A DNA stretch of 64,000 nucleotides from NCBI GenBank assembly GCA_036936605.1, contig JAUPFV010000002.1, positions 268,220,770 through 268,284,769 of the forward strand, read 5' to 3'. Shown here one piece after another: positions 35,001 to 46,682 of this stretch. Made by a program: the position numbers and the translations under genes. The notes beneath the pieces were generated by a model. The model was not told where the DNA came from and did no database searches. It saw only the letters and a list, made by a program, of their open reading frames with translations. Position 1 is the first letter of the stretch; each line of letters starts with the position of its first letter. The stretch is from Limnanthes douglasii subsp. nivea. Taxonomy: Eukaryota; Streptophyta; Magnoliopsida; Brassicales; Limnanthaceae.

Positions 35001-36545
35001 AAAAAAGTTTGATTGATGAGTGACTCCCAACTACTTATTGATCATGCTCAGGGGCAGTCGGAGGCAAAGAAGGAACAATTGATAAAATATTATCTCATAT
35101 TAAGAGAAGTTGTTGCAAATTTCAAGAATATCCAATATGAACATGTCCATAGGTCGGAGAATATTGTGGCTGACTCTCTAGCAACCATAGCCTATTCTGA
35201 ATCTTACGTATGGATTCCGATGCTAGAGTGTCCACCAATAGATTCAAGCCAAGAAAAGCGTAAAGAGAATGAAGAAAGTATGAGTATATTTTTCATTCAA
35301 CCCGAAGACTAAAGGTATGACATTTTTCAATTTATTTCCGATGGAATTTTACCTCCGGATAAAGCATAAGATAAGAAAATTAAATATAAGGCTTATGGTT
35401 TCTAGGTATTAAGAGAAGTTATTTATAATAAATCATTTAGCAGACCCCTATTGCGTTGTCTAGGATTTGAAGAATCCCAAAATGTTTTATCTGAACTGCA
35501 TGATGGAGAAGGCTCTGCACATTGCGGCTATAAGGCCTTAACCAGAAGAGTCTTATTAGCAGGGTACTACTGGCCAGCAATAATGGCAGACGCCAAAGAT
35601 ATGGTCAAGAGGTGTGATCGTTGCCAGATATATAAAAATGATATCCATGTGCCAACAGTTCCTATGGAGTCTATATCCGAACCAATACCTTTTGATAGGT
35701 GGGGGTTGGATTTTCTCGGGGCTATTCCCATGGCATCCGGTGGATATCGAATGATAATAGTAGAAATTGAATATTTCTCTAAATGGATATAAGCAGATCC
35801 CTTAGTTAGAACCACTTCTAAAGAGGTTATAAAATTTATTCAATCCAACATATGTTGCAGATTTTGAGTTCCCCGGAAGTTCAGTACAAATAATTAGCCA
35901 TAATTTGATAATAAAGACATGGAGATGTTTTGCACCTCTAGAGGAATTTAACATTATTTTTCTTCTCCATTCCAACCTAAAGCTAATAAGCAAGTTGAAG
36001 TTGCTAATCGAATGATCTTGTCCGGATTGAAAGTGAATCTGGAAAGAGCTGCAGGAAAGTAACCAAGATATTTGCAAGAAGTATTGTGGGCTTACCGAAC
36101 TACTCCCCAAATCACTACACAAGAATCCCATTTTACCCTCGTTTATGGGATGGATGCAATCATAACCATAGAAGCTAATTTACCATATTTTAGGATTTAA
36201 AACTATTCCGAACAGTCAAATAATATGGCAGTCAGGTGTCAGTTGGATTTGATTGAAAAAAAAAATAGTCAAAGCATATTTACGAACAACACACTATCAG
36301 GGTTTGATGAGAAGTAGATTTTCATCCAACGTTATAGAAGATATTTTTCAATTAGGAGACAAAGGCTAGATAAAATTCATTTTGCATACTAAAGAAAAAC
36401 AATTTGGAAAGGTGGCTCCGAAGTGGGAAGGTTCTTATGTGATATGTGAGAAAATCAAGCCAGGGACATATAAACTTCAAGACAAAGAGAACAGAGTATT
36501 GAAGCATCCATGAAACATTGAACATCTCAGGTTATATTTAGAATA
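32043..36545 (+). pseudogene. E3 gag 3' end and pol
   Basis: The frame resumes after E2 in the Thr-rich gag tail. The zinc knuckle is at 32310-32360 (CKYHNDIGHDTHDC). Protease near 32860: IDT, then a stop, then SLANILF, so the active-site triad is broken. RT at 33531-34184: CINFTDLNRACPKDPYLVP, FINAFSGYNQI (motif A aspartate changed to asparagine), YIDDMMVKS (motif C kept). RNase H N-terminal part at 34321-34665 (PRPVYYISKSLLDAERRY) and extra RNase H near 34840-35312 (CEAGICLTSPYGD, SDSQLLIDHAQGQSEAKKEQ). Integrase at 35451-35792 (GSAHCGYKALTRRVLLAGYY, CDRCQIYKN, GLDFLGAIPMASGG), with the C-terminal part to about 36545 (GSYVICEKIKPGTY-like). Many stops. It runs in the opposite direction to E2. 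Confidence 0.88.
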
Positions 36546-36592
36546 AAACTCTCTTATAAATATTTACCTTCTCATATCTCAATGTAAATATT

Positions 36593-36652
36593 AGGGGGGC
36601 ATACTCTTACCTACCCTGGTGGCGCGGGGAGGTTTTAATGAGGTGTCCGAGC
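36593..36652 (+). other. Conserved block after the E3 pol stop
   Basis: GGGGGGCATACTCTTACC, then CCCTGGTGGCGCGGGGAGG and TTTTAATGAGGTGTCCGAG: almost the same as in E1 at the same place. Confidence 0.7.
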
Positions 36653-36782
36653 TCTTCAATAATATCTTATACCTTCTTTAAAATTCTTGTGAAAAATTCT
36701 TGACCATAGTATGAGGATATCAGATATATTAAATACTCATTAAACACCCCGGCTCTTAAATGAAGCATCTTTGAGCTGATTG

Positions 36783-36865
36783 GATTTGTTAAATACTTGA
36801 TCAGATTTACTAAACACTTGACCGGATTTACTAAACACTTGATCATATTTGTTAAACACTCGTGA
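36783..36865. repeat. 21 bp tandem repeat in E3, four copies
   Basis: Four units of GATTTACTAAACACTTGACCG and variants at 36783, 36804, 36825 and 36846 (the last 20 bp). They lie between pol and the antisense gene. Confidence 0.85.
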
Positions 36866-37023
36866 TTGGAATCATTCAATTCTTATTAAACATTTATTAA
36901 ATAAATTGGAAATATTGAAAATTACTTCGAATGTTAACTGTAAGAAGACAATAGAGTTCGTACAAAAGAAAGATGTGATATTTAACTTTATCGGAACAAG
37001 TCCAACCCACAATCCATAAAATA

Positions 37024-37097
37024 CCTTGACCTTTCAAGGAGTTTGGTTCGTAAAACAAGAATACAATAACATAACAAAATGCCTTGGTCTTCCAAGG
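37024..37097. repeat. Paired hairpins downstream of the E3 aORF
   Basis: CCTTGACCTTTCAAGG (37024-37039) and CCTTGGTCTTCCAAGG (37082-37097). Both stems are perfect with 4 nt loops. Compared with E1, the first has an A-T pair in place of G-C at the top of the stem, so the stem is kept by a change on both arms. Confidence 0.75.
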
Positions 37098-37132
37098 ACT
37101 TTAGTTCTGAAACACAACATAATATTACAACC

Positions 37133-39754
37133 TTATGGCTTGTTCCCTCCGGTTTCTTCATCACCTTCACCTTTCTTATGACTCTTGAGTTCACTGCTTG
37201 AACTCTCACCTGTTCCTTCACCAGAATCTTCTGCACTTGAATAATTATGCTTGTCACTATCTACCGTGGTATGGAAAAGGATCTCCTCGTACGATACATA
37301 GTTTCAAAGAGGACCAAGGGTCCTCTTCGGAAAAAGTTTCATAGAATAACAAAACCATGTCCGATTTGACCCTCTCGTCTCTTTTTTCCAAAGAATCCAC
37401 CACTCCAGTAGCATACTTCTCTATTCCTGCAGCTATCTCATGGGCTTGTTTGCTTACTAAAGAAGCATTCTCATCTTTCTTCTACTTGAGAAGCTTCTCT
37501 AAGTTAGTTTTTTCTTCAGATAAAGTATTAATAGTGCTGGCATTGGTAGTTTGTTGGTCCTTCAAGGATTTGATCTCAGTAGAGGTGGATGTTCATCATC
37601 ATAAGCAGTCTTGGTTTGGGTAAGCTCAGTGTTCAATTCCTCTTTTTCTTTACCTAAAGCTTACACTTTCTACTGTGTGGAAGAAAGGGAACTCTTCAAG
37701 TTCTGATTTTCTATGGTTAGGGAAGTTATGTTCATTTCTTATTCCGTGATTTGCCTCTCTAGGTTAACTATCGGATGGATATAACCCAAGAGGGCATGAC
37801 TCAGAGTATCCTGCTCACTTGATATCTCGTATGACTCACCATTACAGGTTACAGCATTGGCCATAGTGGCATGAGGAAAAGTCCGTTCGTAGTCATCCTT
37901 ATCGAGATCACTAAAGTACATGTTTTGAAGTTCATCCAGATTGACATCTCAGTAGTTGGTTGTTCCACCATTAGGAATGTTGGAGAAGGAATGTTAGGCG
38001 ATATTTTTTCTTGTGGAGGAATATCAGTAGAATTGGGAGAAGGAAGTTCGGTAGGACAAAGTATTATCTCTGACCCTACGCCTCTTGTGATCTTTCTTTC
38101 TAATTTAGGGCGGATGATTTGATCCACCAGTTTCCTTTACTGTGGCTTCAACTTCCTATAACAAAGCGGCGTTGATTCCTCCTTGATTTTCCAAACCAAT
38201 CCTTTCAGAAACTTGATGAGATGGGTCGACTTTAGCTTTCTTCTTGTTCTTGATCTTTTCCAGGTAATTATTCAGGGAAGGCAAGTGAAGTTTTCCATCC
38301 TTAGCATCAGTTCTCTTTAGAATGACATCTGTTTGGGGAGGCGTGGTCAGTGTTTTCCAAGTAAAGTCTCTACTCTCCATAGTTTTCCATAGGTGAGACC
38401 TCACAAAGTTTTTCAGAAGTAAAAAATTTATGGAAACCCAGTCCCCATTTCTCTGATGCCCATTCGTTCAACCTGGTACAGGTAGCTTGGCCTACCTCTA
38501 GGTTCTCTAGAAACGTTTTGGAAAATAATACAAGAAAACACAACAGTCAGTTCGGAATATCAACATAGAATTTGGAGATTAATATAAAATACAAACATAT
38601 ATTACTTGAACTTTTACAGCGGCTGGTTAGCTAACTTGGATTGGTAGTGGAATTTATCTTTCTTCCATTCTCCCATGCTCCACTGATAAAAATAAATTTG
38701 GTCCTCCATGGCTTCTCGGACTCCAACAGATCATTTACCACTTTGTAGTTATTGCCTATATTGTAATGGTAAAAAGGGATGTGATGGTTTATGCATAGAC
38801 CCGCCACGGCAGCAAATTGCTCCATGGGTAGGGGAATTTTTTACAGTCTAGATGCCATTATACCAGCCAACAAAGTATACCTGACTTGGGCATAACCTTG
38901 TCAGGTGGAAATACCTGAATATTTTTGGGTCCAAAGGAAACCGAAGGCCACAATTGAGCATTTTGGTATATGCCACCAACTCATGGGCCTTACAGTCCAC
39001 GGGGGTTTCCGGAGTGATTGGAATTCTCACCTTAACAAAATCAGGAAAGCCCCTCTTTGTTCGGATCCGATCCAGTTCAGTAGTGTGGGTGTATACATAA
39101 TAAATATTCTGAAGAGTTATCAAGTACTTCACACTAACCTTGTGAAAGTTTGGCCCCACTTTTCCTTCCAGACACTCCGGAAGTGACTCAGTGTTGGGTA
39201 GACCCACTTTCCCTTTGTTTTTCTGATCTGTTGCGTTGTCTTGTGTTTGTCCGGATGTCTCAAAGGGAGTGTCTTCCATACTGTCCTCCATGGACTGCTC
39301 CATTACATTTTATTGTTGTTTGGACAGTTTAGAATCTGTTGGGGGCTTTATTGTCTCCGAACTAGCAGGTTTCGAAGAAGGAGGAGTGTTTTTTGCTTTT
39401 GAAAGACAAGCCACCCTTCAAGGTGTGGATATCTCAACATCTGAACCCATAGCCATAAAAAGGTGAAGGTTTTCTAACACTAGAAACTGCTTTTTCTTTA
39501 GGCAGAGCGTTTTGAGACTCTTGAACTGAAGATCCTGACTCTAAATGAGATAGGGTTGGGATAAAAGATGGTTTTCGAACTTTTGATGTTTTTGATAATG
39601 ATGAGATTTTGTCTGTGTTTGGCTTTGTTTGACTGATTTCTTCACCAAGAGAGGTAGTGAGTCCAACTGTGATTCTTACCTCTCTTCTTGCTCTTTCCAA
39701 ATCAGATAAGTTTATCTAACCTCATTTCACCAATGCGTTTCTGGCTCTGAACAT
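37133..39754 (-). pseudogene. E3 aORF, antisense gene
   Basis: Minus strand. The ATG at 39754 reads MFRARNALVK and then a stop. The low-complexity region is at 39434-39700 (SSVQESQNALPKEKAVSSV). The Transposase_28-like domain is in 38631-39303: CGLRFPLDPKIFRYFHLTRL, LCPSQ, then MEQFAAVAGL, IPFYHYNIGNNYKVV, KFIFISGAWENGRK. A basic linker lies at 38156-38404 (TPPQTDVILKR). Next is the segment MYFSDLDKDDYE, EQDTLSHALLGYIHPIVNLE. The coiled coil near 37350-37740 is broken by shifts. The acidic tail ends GDEETGGNKP at a TAA, 37133-37135. It converges on pol, as in E1. The intron acceptor looks damaged. Confidence 0.8.
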
Positions 39755-39840
39755 ATAATCTACCCAGACACATTAAAAGATTATCAAGCTTTCTCTCTCT
39801 AGAAATTTTTTTGTATTCTTAGAGAAATAAAACAGTGAAA

Positions 39841-39852
39841 CTCGTTTATATA
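39841..39852 (-). promoter_or_regulatory. TATA box of the E3 antisense gene
   Basis: The minus strand reads TATATAAACGAG, about 90 bp before the ATG at 39754. Confidence 0.6.
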
Positions 39853-40169
39853 GAGATAAGAGATGTGAGAGTTTCATCTAGAAGATGAATCAATCAAAAT
39901 AATTATTAGGGGCTAGGAAGCATGAAGATTACACCCTAAGTTACTTTTTATCCAGTAGGTACATGAACCTAGGAAAAAAACGGCTGAAAGGTCGAATCAA
40001 AACGCGAGATGTATCATACTTCAAAAAACTGATTTTTGGAATTTCTAACTGTAAGTTAATTTCTTCGAATCCGATCAAGATTCAGTTCAGATAGAACGTC
40101 AAATCAGACTTCACCTTGGATACATACTAAGTTTTATCTTCTAAATTAGCTCTTCCAAAGTATATTTGC

Positions 40170-40186
40170 AAGACCTAAAGGGCTAC
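40170..40186 (+). promoter_or_regulatory. E3 polypurine tract
   Basis: AGACCTAAAGGGCTAC immediately before the LTR start TGATGAGG. Confidence 0.65.
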
Positions 40187-40542
40187 TGATGAGGTCGGAT
40201 TTCTTTGACACTGCTGATTTTATATATCTGAAGGGCTGCTCGGACATATCTAGTACTATACCCCACCAAATAATACAAACCAATTGGATCGTGACTCAGT
40301 TGGTTGCTAGCCACTTCCTATCTTGGGCTTATGGGTTTTTAAACTTGACCCAAGCCTATGATCTGACCCGGAAGGCCCACAAGTCATTAAACAAGTATAA
40401 ATACCTCAACTACTTTCATTGATGAGGGTGATGAAATTTACTGCTAATACACACCTCTTTAATCTCTCTACATTTCATTCTAAATACTAAATTTCTAAAA
40501 ATCTTTTCCAAAATACCCTCTGATAAAAAATTATCCACAACG
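40187..40542 (+). repeat. E3 3' LTR
   Basis: 356 bp, aligns along its length with 21715-22070. It is followed by AATGT, the right target-site copy (one mismatch to AAGGT), and then by the E4 RT codons for LSALNRFITRVSDKC. Confidence 0.88.
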
Positions 40543-40547
40543 AATGT

Positions 40548-42341
40548 TGTCTGCTCTAAATAGATTCATTACACGGGTTTCTGACAAATGTGCTCTTTTT
40601 CCGAAGTGTTGCAGCGGCCAAAGAAATTCATTTGGACACCATAATGTGAGGTAGTATCTTAGGATCAAGTGCGAGAGTACAGTTGATAGCAAATACTAGA
40701 GAAGCTATGTATCATGCCATCCGGTTCGGATTTAGTGCGTCAAATAACGAAGTAAAAGATGAGGCTGCTTTAGTTGGTTTGAGGCTCGCAAGTATTTGTG
40801 GGGCAAAGGAAGTTCTTTTGAAAACAAATTCACAGTTGATAGTGAATCACACGTGGGGGGTATCTGAGGCTAAGAATAACCAACTTGTCCTATATTTATG
40901 TGAGCTTCGGGGATTGCCACTTTTTTTAACGAGATGATTGTCGAACACATAAATCGAGGGGAAAACACAATTGAAAATTCCTTGGAAACTATTTGATATA
41001 CAGAGGAGTATCCCTGGATAGTATTACAAGAAATTCAGTCTATATTGACAAACTAGAACAGTGTAAGTATTATGAGGAAATATTTGTTACTGTAGAAAAC
41101 GATCGAGGTGATTGGAGATTTGATAGAACATAATTTTTACCTAAAAGGACACTACCACACGACACAAAACTAGCTCAGATGTTGAGATTTAAATCCCACA
41201 GTTATGCAATATTGGATGGAGTATTATATAAGAAGTCTCTGAGTAAGATGTTGTTACAATGTCTGGGTAAGAACGAGTCTCGTGAAGTTTTAACTATATG
41301 ATGGGGAGGGCTCTGCTCATTATGGGTTTAAGGCTTTGACAAGAAGAGTTTTATTGGCAGGATACTATTGGCCTTCAATAATGAATAATGCTAAAAATTT
41401 AGTACGAAGCTGCGATACTTGTCAAAGATTTGCGAATTCTATTCATAGACCGGCAGTCCCACTAATCTAATTTCTGAAGCAGTTCCTTTTGATATATGGG
41501 GGTTATATTTGATAAGACCATTGCCCATGGCTTTGGGAGGATGGAAAATGATTATAGTGGTAGTGGATTCTTTTTCAAAATGGGCTGAAGCTGAACTATT
41601 ATCTGGGATGAGAGCTAAAGATGTAATTAAATTCATTATGTCTAATATTTGTTGTCGATTTGGGGTTCCTCGGAAAATCACTATGGACAATGGACCTCAG
41701 TTGAATAACTGATAAATAACTTCCTTATGTAATTCAAGAGGAATTATACAGTTTTTTTCAACATCGTTTCATCCTCAAGAAAATGACCAGGTGGAAGTTA
41801 CTAACAGGTCTATGTTAGAAGGATTAAAGAAACTTTTGACATGTAATGTTGGGAAATGTCCTAACTATCTTCAAGAGGTCTTATAGGCTTATAGAACGAC
41901 ACATAGAGAAGCGACTCAGGAGACTCCTTTTGCTTTAGTATATGGAATGGATATTCTAAGTCATTCGGAGTCAACCTTACCATCTTATAGAGTACTCAAC
42001 TATTCCAAAGATATCAACGAGGAGAATAAAAGAACATAGCTGAATTTAATAGAACATAAGTGGGTTAGGGTATATTTAAACTTAATGTATTACCAAACTT
42101 TGATGAGGAGTCGCTATAATTTTAAGGTGAGACGAAGGTATTTCAAGGTGTGGGACAAAGTTTTGAGGAAAGTATTCTTGTATACAAAGGATAGAAGACT
42201 GGGGAAAATGGCTCCAAACTACGAAGGACCTTATTCAGTGGTATACAGAATTAAACTAGGTACGTATCGCCTCCAAGATAAAAATAGAGACATTTACAAC
42301 ATCCTTGAAACATTGAGCATTTGAAATTGTATTGGGAGTGA
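40548..42341 (+). pseudogene. E4 RT end, RNase H and integrase
   Basis: Begins LSALNRFITRVSDKC, the RT end that pairs with the block at 21690. RNase H at 40683-40937: FGFSASNNEVKDEAALVGL, LKTNSQLIVNHTWG. The integrase zinc-binding region is near 41310-41440 (HYGFKALTRRVLLAGYYWP-like, CDTCQRF). The core at 41509-41712 reads IRPLPMALGGWKMIIVVVD, FSKWAEAELLSGM and ICCRFGVPRKITMDNGPQ. The C-terminal part at 42085-42324 reads LMRSRYNFKVRRRYFKVWDK and GKMAPNYEGPYSVVYRIKL. Several stops and shifts. The core is fairly well kept for such an old element. Confidence 0.85.
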
Positions 42342-42391
42342 TTTTTAGTACGTTTATGATATTGTAGTTTTTTTGTTTGTATAGTTTTTGC

Positions 42392-42446
42392 AGTGGCATA
42401 CTATTTCCTCTCCTGGTGGCTCGAGAAGATTTTAATGAGGGGTCAC
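42392..42446 (+). other. Conserved block after the E4 pol stop
   Basis: TGGCATACTATTTCCTCTCC, then TGGTGGCTCGAGAAGATTTT and AATGAGGGGTCAC: a diverged form of the post-pol block of E1 to E3. Confidence 0.6.
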
Positions 42447-42544
42447 ATATACATTTCCAGTCATAAATGAAGTTTCTTTTGCTTTGTCAAATTTGCTTTT
42501 AATGATGATAAAATTATTTTGGAAATTACACAAGTACGGATCAT

Positions 42545-42985
42545 CTTTCGAGCAATTTACAAAGATATAATTCGAAGTGATAACGTTTATTAGAAGCATT
42601 TTTCGAAGTGCCAAGGTCCATTAAAAAAATTATTCGAAGTGCCAATTTGAGTGGCGATATAATTCGAAGTGCCAACGTCCATTTAAAACATTTTTCAAAG
42701 TGCCAATTTGAGTGACGATATAATTCAAAGTGCTAACTTCCATTAAATGTATTGTTCGAAGTGTCAATTTGAGTGGCGTTATAATTCGAAGTGCTAACGT
42801 TCACTCAAAAGCCTTTTTCGAAGTGACAATTTGAGTGACGATCTAATTCGAAGTGTTAATATCGATTTAAAAATATTTTTTTGAAGTGCCAATTTGAGTA
42901 ACAATCTAATTCTATGTGCTAACATATATTTAAAGCATTATTCGAAGTATAAATTTGAGTGGTAATGTAATTTGAGATGTTAAAC
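42545..42985. repeat. ~62 bp tandem repeat in E4, about six copies
   Basis: The motif TTCGAAGTGCCAATTTGAGT recurs near 42633, 42696, 42758, 42821, 42884 and 42943 (steps of 59-63 bp). Inside each unit a second half-motif, ATTCGAAGTGCTAACGT, follows about 30 bp later, so the unit itself looks like an old duplication. Located between pol and the antisense gene. Confidence 0.85.
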
Positions 42986-43177
42986 GTTTGTTGAAGCATT
43001 TTGCGATTATACGAGGTTTGGAAAAGGGTAATAATACTTAGCATTTCTTTAACAAAACAAAAAATGACAAAAAGCGCTACATGTTTAGCACTTACAGACA
43101 CAAACACCAACAACAAAATAAACATAAACACCACAGAGACCACAAAACAACAAAAAACAATAACAAAACAACAATTT

Positions 43178-46082
43178 TCATAAGTACAACACCACCTCAT
43201 ATTTTTTATTGCCGTCATTGGGTGCATTATCTGAGTATCTTTCCGATGAGATCCCTTCTTGATCTAAAGCGCCTGATGTGTTATCTTCATTATCCTCAGA
43301 TTCAGATTCTTCTGACTCACTCAGGATAGTGACAAAGGCTTCTTTACGGCGTCGATCTACTAGGATTGAATTCCAGAATTCATGTTAAATTTACCTTCGG
43401 AAAAGTCTGATGGAATTCAAGAATTAAAGAGATTCTTGTTTGTTCTTCATATATTTTTATGGAATCAAGGATATCCATTTCACTTTTATCCACCGTGGTT
43501 TTGATGGCAACACACTTTTCCTCATCCAATTTAATTTTGAACGATTCCAAGTCTTCAAGGGCTTTGATTCTCCATACTTCGCTTTCTTCACAGAGTTTAT
43601 TTAGTGAAGCTTGCTTCGAATGCTCTTCGTCCATTTCAACTTATTGTTTTAGCTTGAACTCTTCCAAATATTTTTAATGGTTTGAAGCCAGAGGAATATT
43701 TATCTTAATGGCCTTGTTGTGAAACTCATATGTTTTTTACAAAGCCTTCAAATTTCTCGAGGACTAGCCTGCTGCAAAGCCTAGCCCATTTTTTTGTCGT
43801 GAGAAAATTCTATTTTTTACCAAGATAACATATTTTGCAAGATTTTTCATTTTGTTTTGAGCAGTAATGAGAGCATTTGATTGGTCTGAGAAAAGAGTTA
43901 GTAGATTTGAAACTTATTCAGATGGTCTACTTAGAGGTTCTGGAAGAAATGAATTATACAAACCAGGAGCATCCAAGGACGCAGCCCGATGAGGGGATAG
44001 ATTTTGATTTTCAGGAAGGCTAGGTTGATTTTTGACCATTGTTAATCCTCTATCTGATCCTGATCCAGACAGTCTTAATCTAGTAAGTTGATCACTAATT
44101 TTAACAATGTGAAATTTCTTGGACGTGAGGGTCCGTGTATGGGTATTGGTATTCATTTTATTTTTTTCTGCTTCTTCAGTAGTGTGTTTGGCGTCAGCAA
44201 TGGGGGTCGAATTGGGAGAAGACACATCAACTACATCTTTTGTCATGATTATTGGAGGAGTTTTCAAAGAGATATTCTTTTTTTAGAAGCAGCAACCGTT
44301 TTTCTTTTCTTCGAAGATTCAACTTTTTTTTCCTTCAGCATTGGTGGATTAGTTTTTCTCTTCGGTTTCTGTTGAGGGTTCTTATTCTTTGGTTCTTTTG
44401 AGGAGCTACTTTGAGATTTTTTTTCTTTTTTTGAGGTGAACAATTTTGTGACTTATTCCGAACAAGTAAAATGATGTGTGCGTCATGCGGATCAAGTCTC
44501 TTCATGAAATCTTCTGCACTGGGGAATTCCATTAGTTTGTCAGCTAGGACAACAAAATATAAAGAGATCTTCCATAAATGGCTCAAAAAGAAGTTTAGAT
44601 TGCCTTATGAAATTCTTTACACCAATCCTTTTCTACCCACACAGTTAGTTTGGCGAATGTGCTCGTGGAAGCAGCTTGATGGAGTTTGTACCGCCTCGAA
44701 ATTTCGACAATAAACAATAAGAGATAAAATATTTAAAAAAGAGTTGCATTTGGAATAAAAATAAGTTATGTTACTTACTGGTACTTTTCCATTTGAGGTT
44801 TATCCTCGTAGGATTCTCGGTGGAAATAGTTTTTCCATTCGCCCAAGCACCATATATAAACAAAAAACTTTGTTTCCATAGTTTTTCAGCCTCGAGAAGA
44901 TCATCAATAAGTCTCCAGAAGTTTACGAGTGTAAGGTAGTAGAAGAGAAGAATAGGATTCTTTGAGAGACCATTTTGGGCAATAAACTGCTTTATTAGAA
45001 GAGGTTTTTCGGCAAATCTTGCTATCATTACACTTGATAGCAATGTAAACCACAAGTTTAGACTGGCTTGCGTCAGACACAAGTAGATTATCTCAAAGTA
45101 GTCTACTATGATTGGGTCCAATGGGAACCGAAAGCTCTGTTTAGAATCCCAGGGTAAACAACGAGCTCTTTTTCTCCACAAAAGAGTAGAGTCTCTCCTA
45201 AAATTAGTAACCTAAGAGTGATCATCCAGGATACCCCAGTACTTCTTGAGAGTTTCAACCTCAAATTGGTTGAAATACTCATATTAAACAATGTGTACAA
45301 CAATGTCCTCATGAAGAGTGGTTTTTTTTCCTTCTTTTTCTTTGGATCTGGTTTCTTTGAAGAATTACCCTCGTAGTCTGAGGGAAAAAATTCTGCATTT
45401 TGAATACTTAAGTCAGTCTCTGTATAGATTCTGACTCAGCAATCTCTTTGGAGACTTCATCTTGAATTTGAAGAGAGCAGTATTGGTAGCAGTAGTTTGA
45501 GGGATAGCATGTGTGCTTATGTTGGTTCGTGGTTGGTTTCCGAAGGAATTTCATGTGAATCTTTGTTTTTCACATCCTTTTCCTTCGAGGGAGGAGATGA
45601 TGTAGGACTTTGTGAAGTGTTGACATCTTTAGAATCTCTCATTGCTACAAATCCACTCTTTTGAGGAGGTTGGTGTTTTAGAGAATATGTTACTAAATAT
45701 ATTTGAGGTGTTTGTTTTGGTTGATTCAAGGAGGAGTTTGAGTTTCATGAGAAGACGAGTTTGAGTTTCATGAGAAGACGCTTCTGTTTGAATTTGATGA
45801 TTTTTTTATTTTGGAATTTGAGGAGATTGTTGTGAGCAAGCTTTAAGGCTAGATCAGAAATACTTTGGTTTCCAATAGAACTCTGATCAGGGTTGAAAGC
45901 CCCATATAAAGTGGTACGGGTGGATAGATTTGGGGAGTTTCCGATCACATCTGCTACTCGATATTCAATAACCATCTTAGAGATGGTAAAGCAATCGTAG
46001 ATACTAGAGATGGTTTTTTTGCTGGGATTTGGTTTTTTCATAAACCAATGCGATGACTGTTTTTTAAATCAGGCATGAACAT
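43178..46082 (-). pseudogene. E4 aORF, antisense gene (diverged)
   Basis: Minus strand. The ATG at 46082 gives MFMPDLKNSHRIG. Low-complexity pieces lie at 45517-46041. The Transposase_28-like domain is in 44771-45312: FRFPLDPIIVDYFEIIYLCL, SLNLWFTLLSSVMIARF, KQSFLFIYGAWANGKTI. A GTAAGT donor follows at about 44786; the acceptor is unclear. Then Lys/Pro-rich pieces (44335-44586), and a helical segment at 43380-43634 (SEVWRIKALEDLESFKIKLD) ending in SLILEFHQTFPKVNL, the counterpart of the conserved LFHEKFPKRNL motif. The tail is acidic (SESEESESEDNEDN), with the stop at 43178-43180. Same domain order as E1 but clearly a different subfamily; several frame breaks. Confidence 0.75.
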
Positions 46083-46223
46083 AGTAAATGGGAATCAGAG
46101 AATTTGGAATATGACTGAGGAAGGATGAACGCGGTGATGATAACGGTGTAGTAAAATCTCTCAAGAGACTTCTTCTCTCTATCTTTAGCATTTATGTGTG
46201 ATAGGAAAAATGGGAGTCGAAAG

Positions 46224-46236
46224 GGTATTTATAAAA
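46224..46236 (-). promoter_or_regulatory. TATA box of the E4 antisense gene
   Basis: The minus strand has TTTATAAATACCC about 145 bp before the ATG at 46082. Confidence 0.5.
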
Positions 46237-46682
46237 GAAATGGTGGAAAAAGAGTTGGATGTTTCAAAGAATGAAGCTGAAAGGTTGATATACATCTATA
46301 GGTCGAAATATGAATTGACAGACACGATTACCTAATATAAAGTAGGCTGACATGTGTAGAATGTCAGAATTGAATAACACACATACTATGAAGCTTATGT
46401 AAGGTTTTATTCTTTCCTAGATAAGTCGTTAATAAAGCCACATAACTTTCTGAGGTGATTGTAGAAAGATCACATAATTTTTTTCGAGGCGCTCATGGAA
46501 AGTTTTTGAGGTGGTTGTGGAAATGACAAACAGATTTTCTAGAAAGGACAAAGATTTTGTTCGAAGTTATCCGAGCAGTTAGCAAAACTAAGGACATGGG
46601 GAATTTTTAGAGCAATAAGTTAGCATATAATCAAAGTTATTCCTTATTCATAAATCTTCACAATGACTAAGAGGCTACTAAT

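Larger units (their letters stand above)
21715..40542 (+). mobile_element. E3: Tat element inserted in E4 and split by E2
   Basis: LTRs at 21715-22070 and 40187-40542 (356 bp each). Without E2 the element is about 10.0 kb. Flanking 5-mers are AAGGT (21710-21714) and AATGT (40543-40547), a target-site duplication with one change. Joining both flanks restores an unbroken RT alignment of E4, which confirms the insertion. Order: LTR, PBS, gag (interrupted by E2), pol, repeat, antisense gene, PPT, LTR. Confidence 0.9.
40548..46677 (+). mobile_element. E4, right part
   Basis: Continuation of E4 after the E3 insertion: the rest of RT, RNase H, integrase, the post-pol block, a 62 bp repeat array and the antisense gene, ending in a purine tract GAGGCTAC at 46671-46678. 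E4's own 3' LTR is not evident here because E6 begins at 46683. Confidence 0.85.

Noticed and set aside
42919..43227. 102-codon minus-strand frame rich in V, F and C, membrane-like
   Set aside because: It falls partly on the tandem repeat and past the stop of the E4 antisense gene; its hydrophobic look comes from an AC-rich stretch read on the opposite strand.
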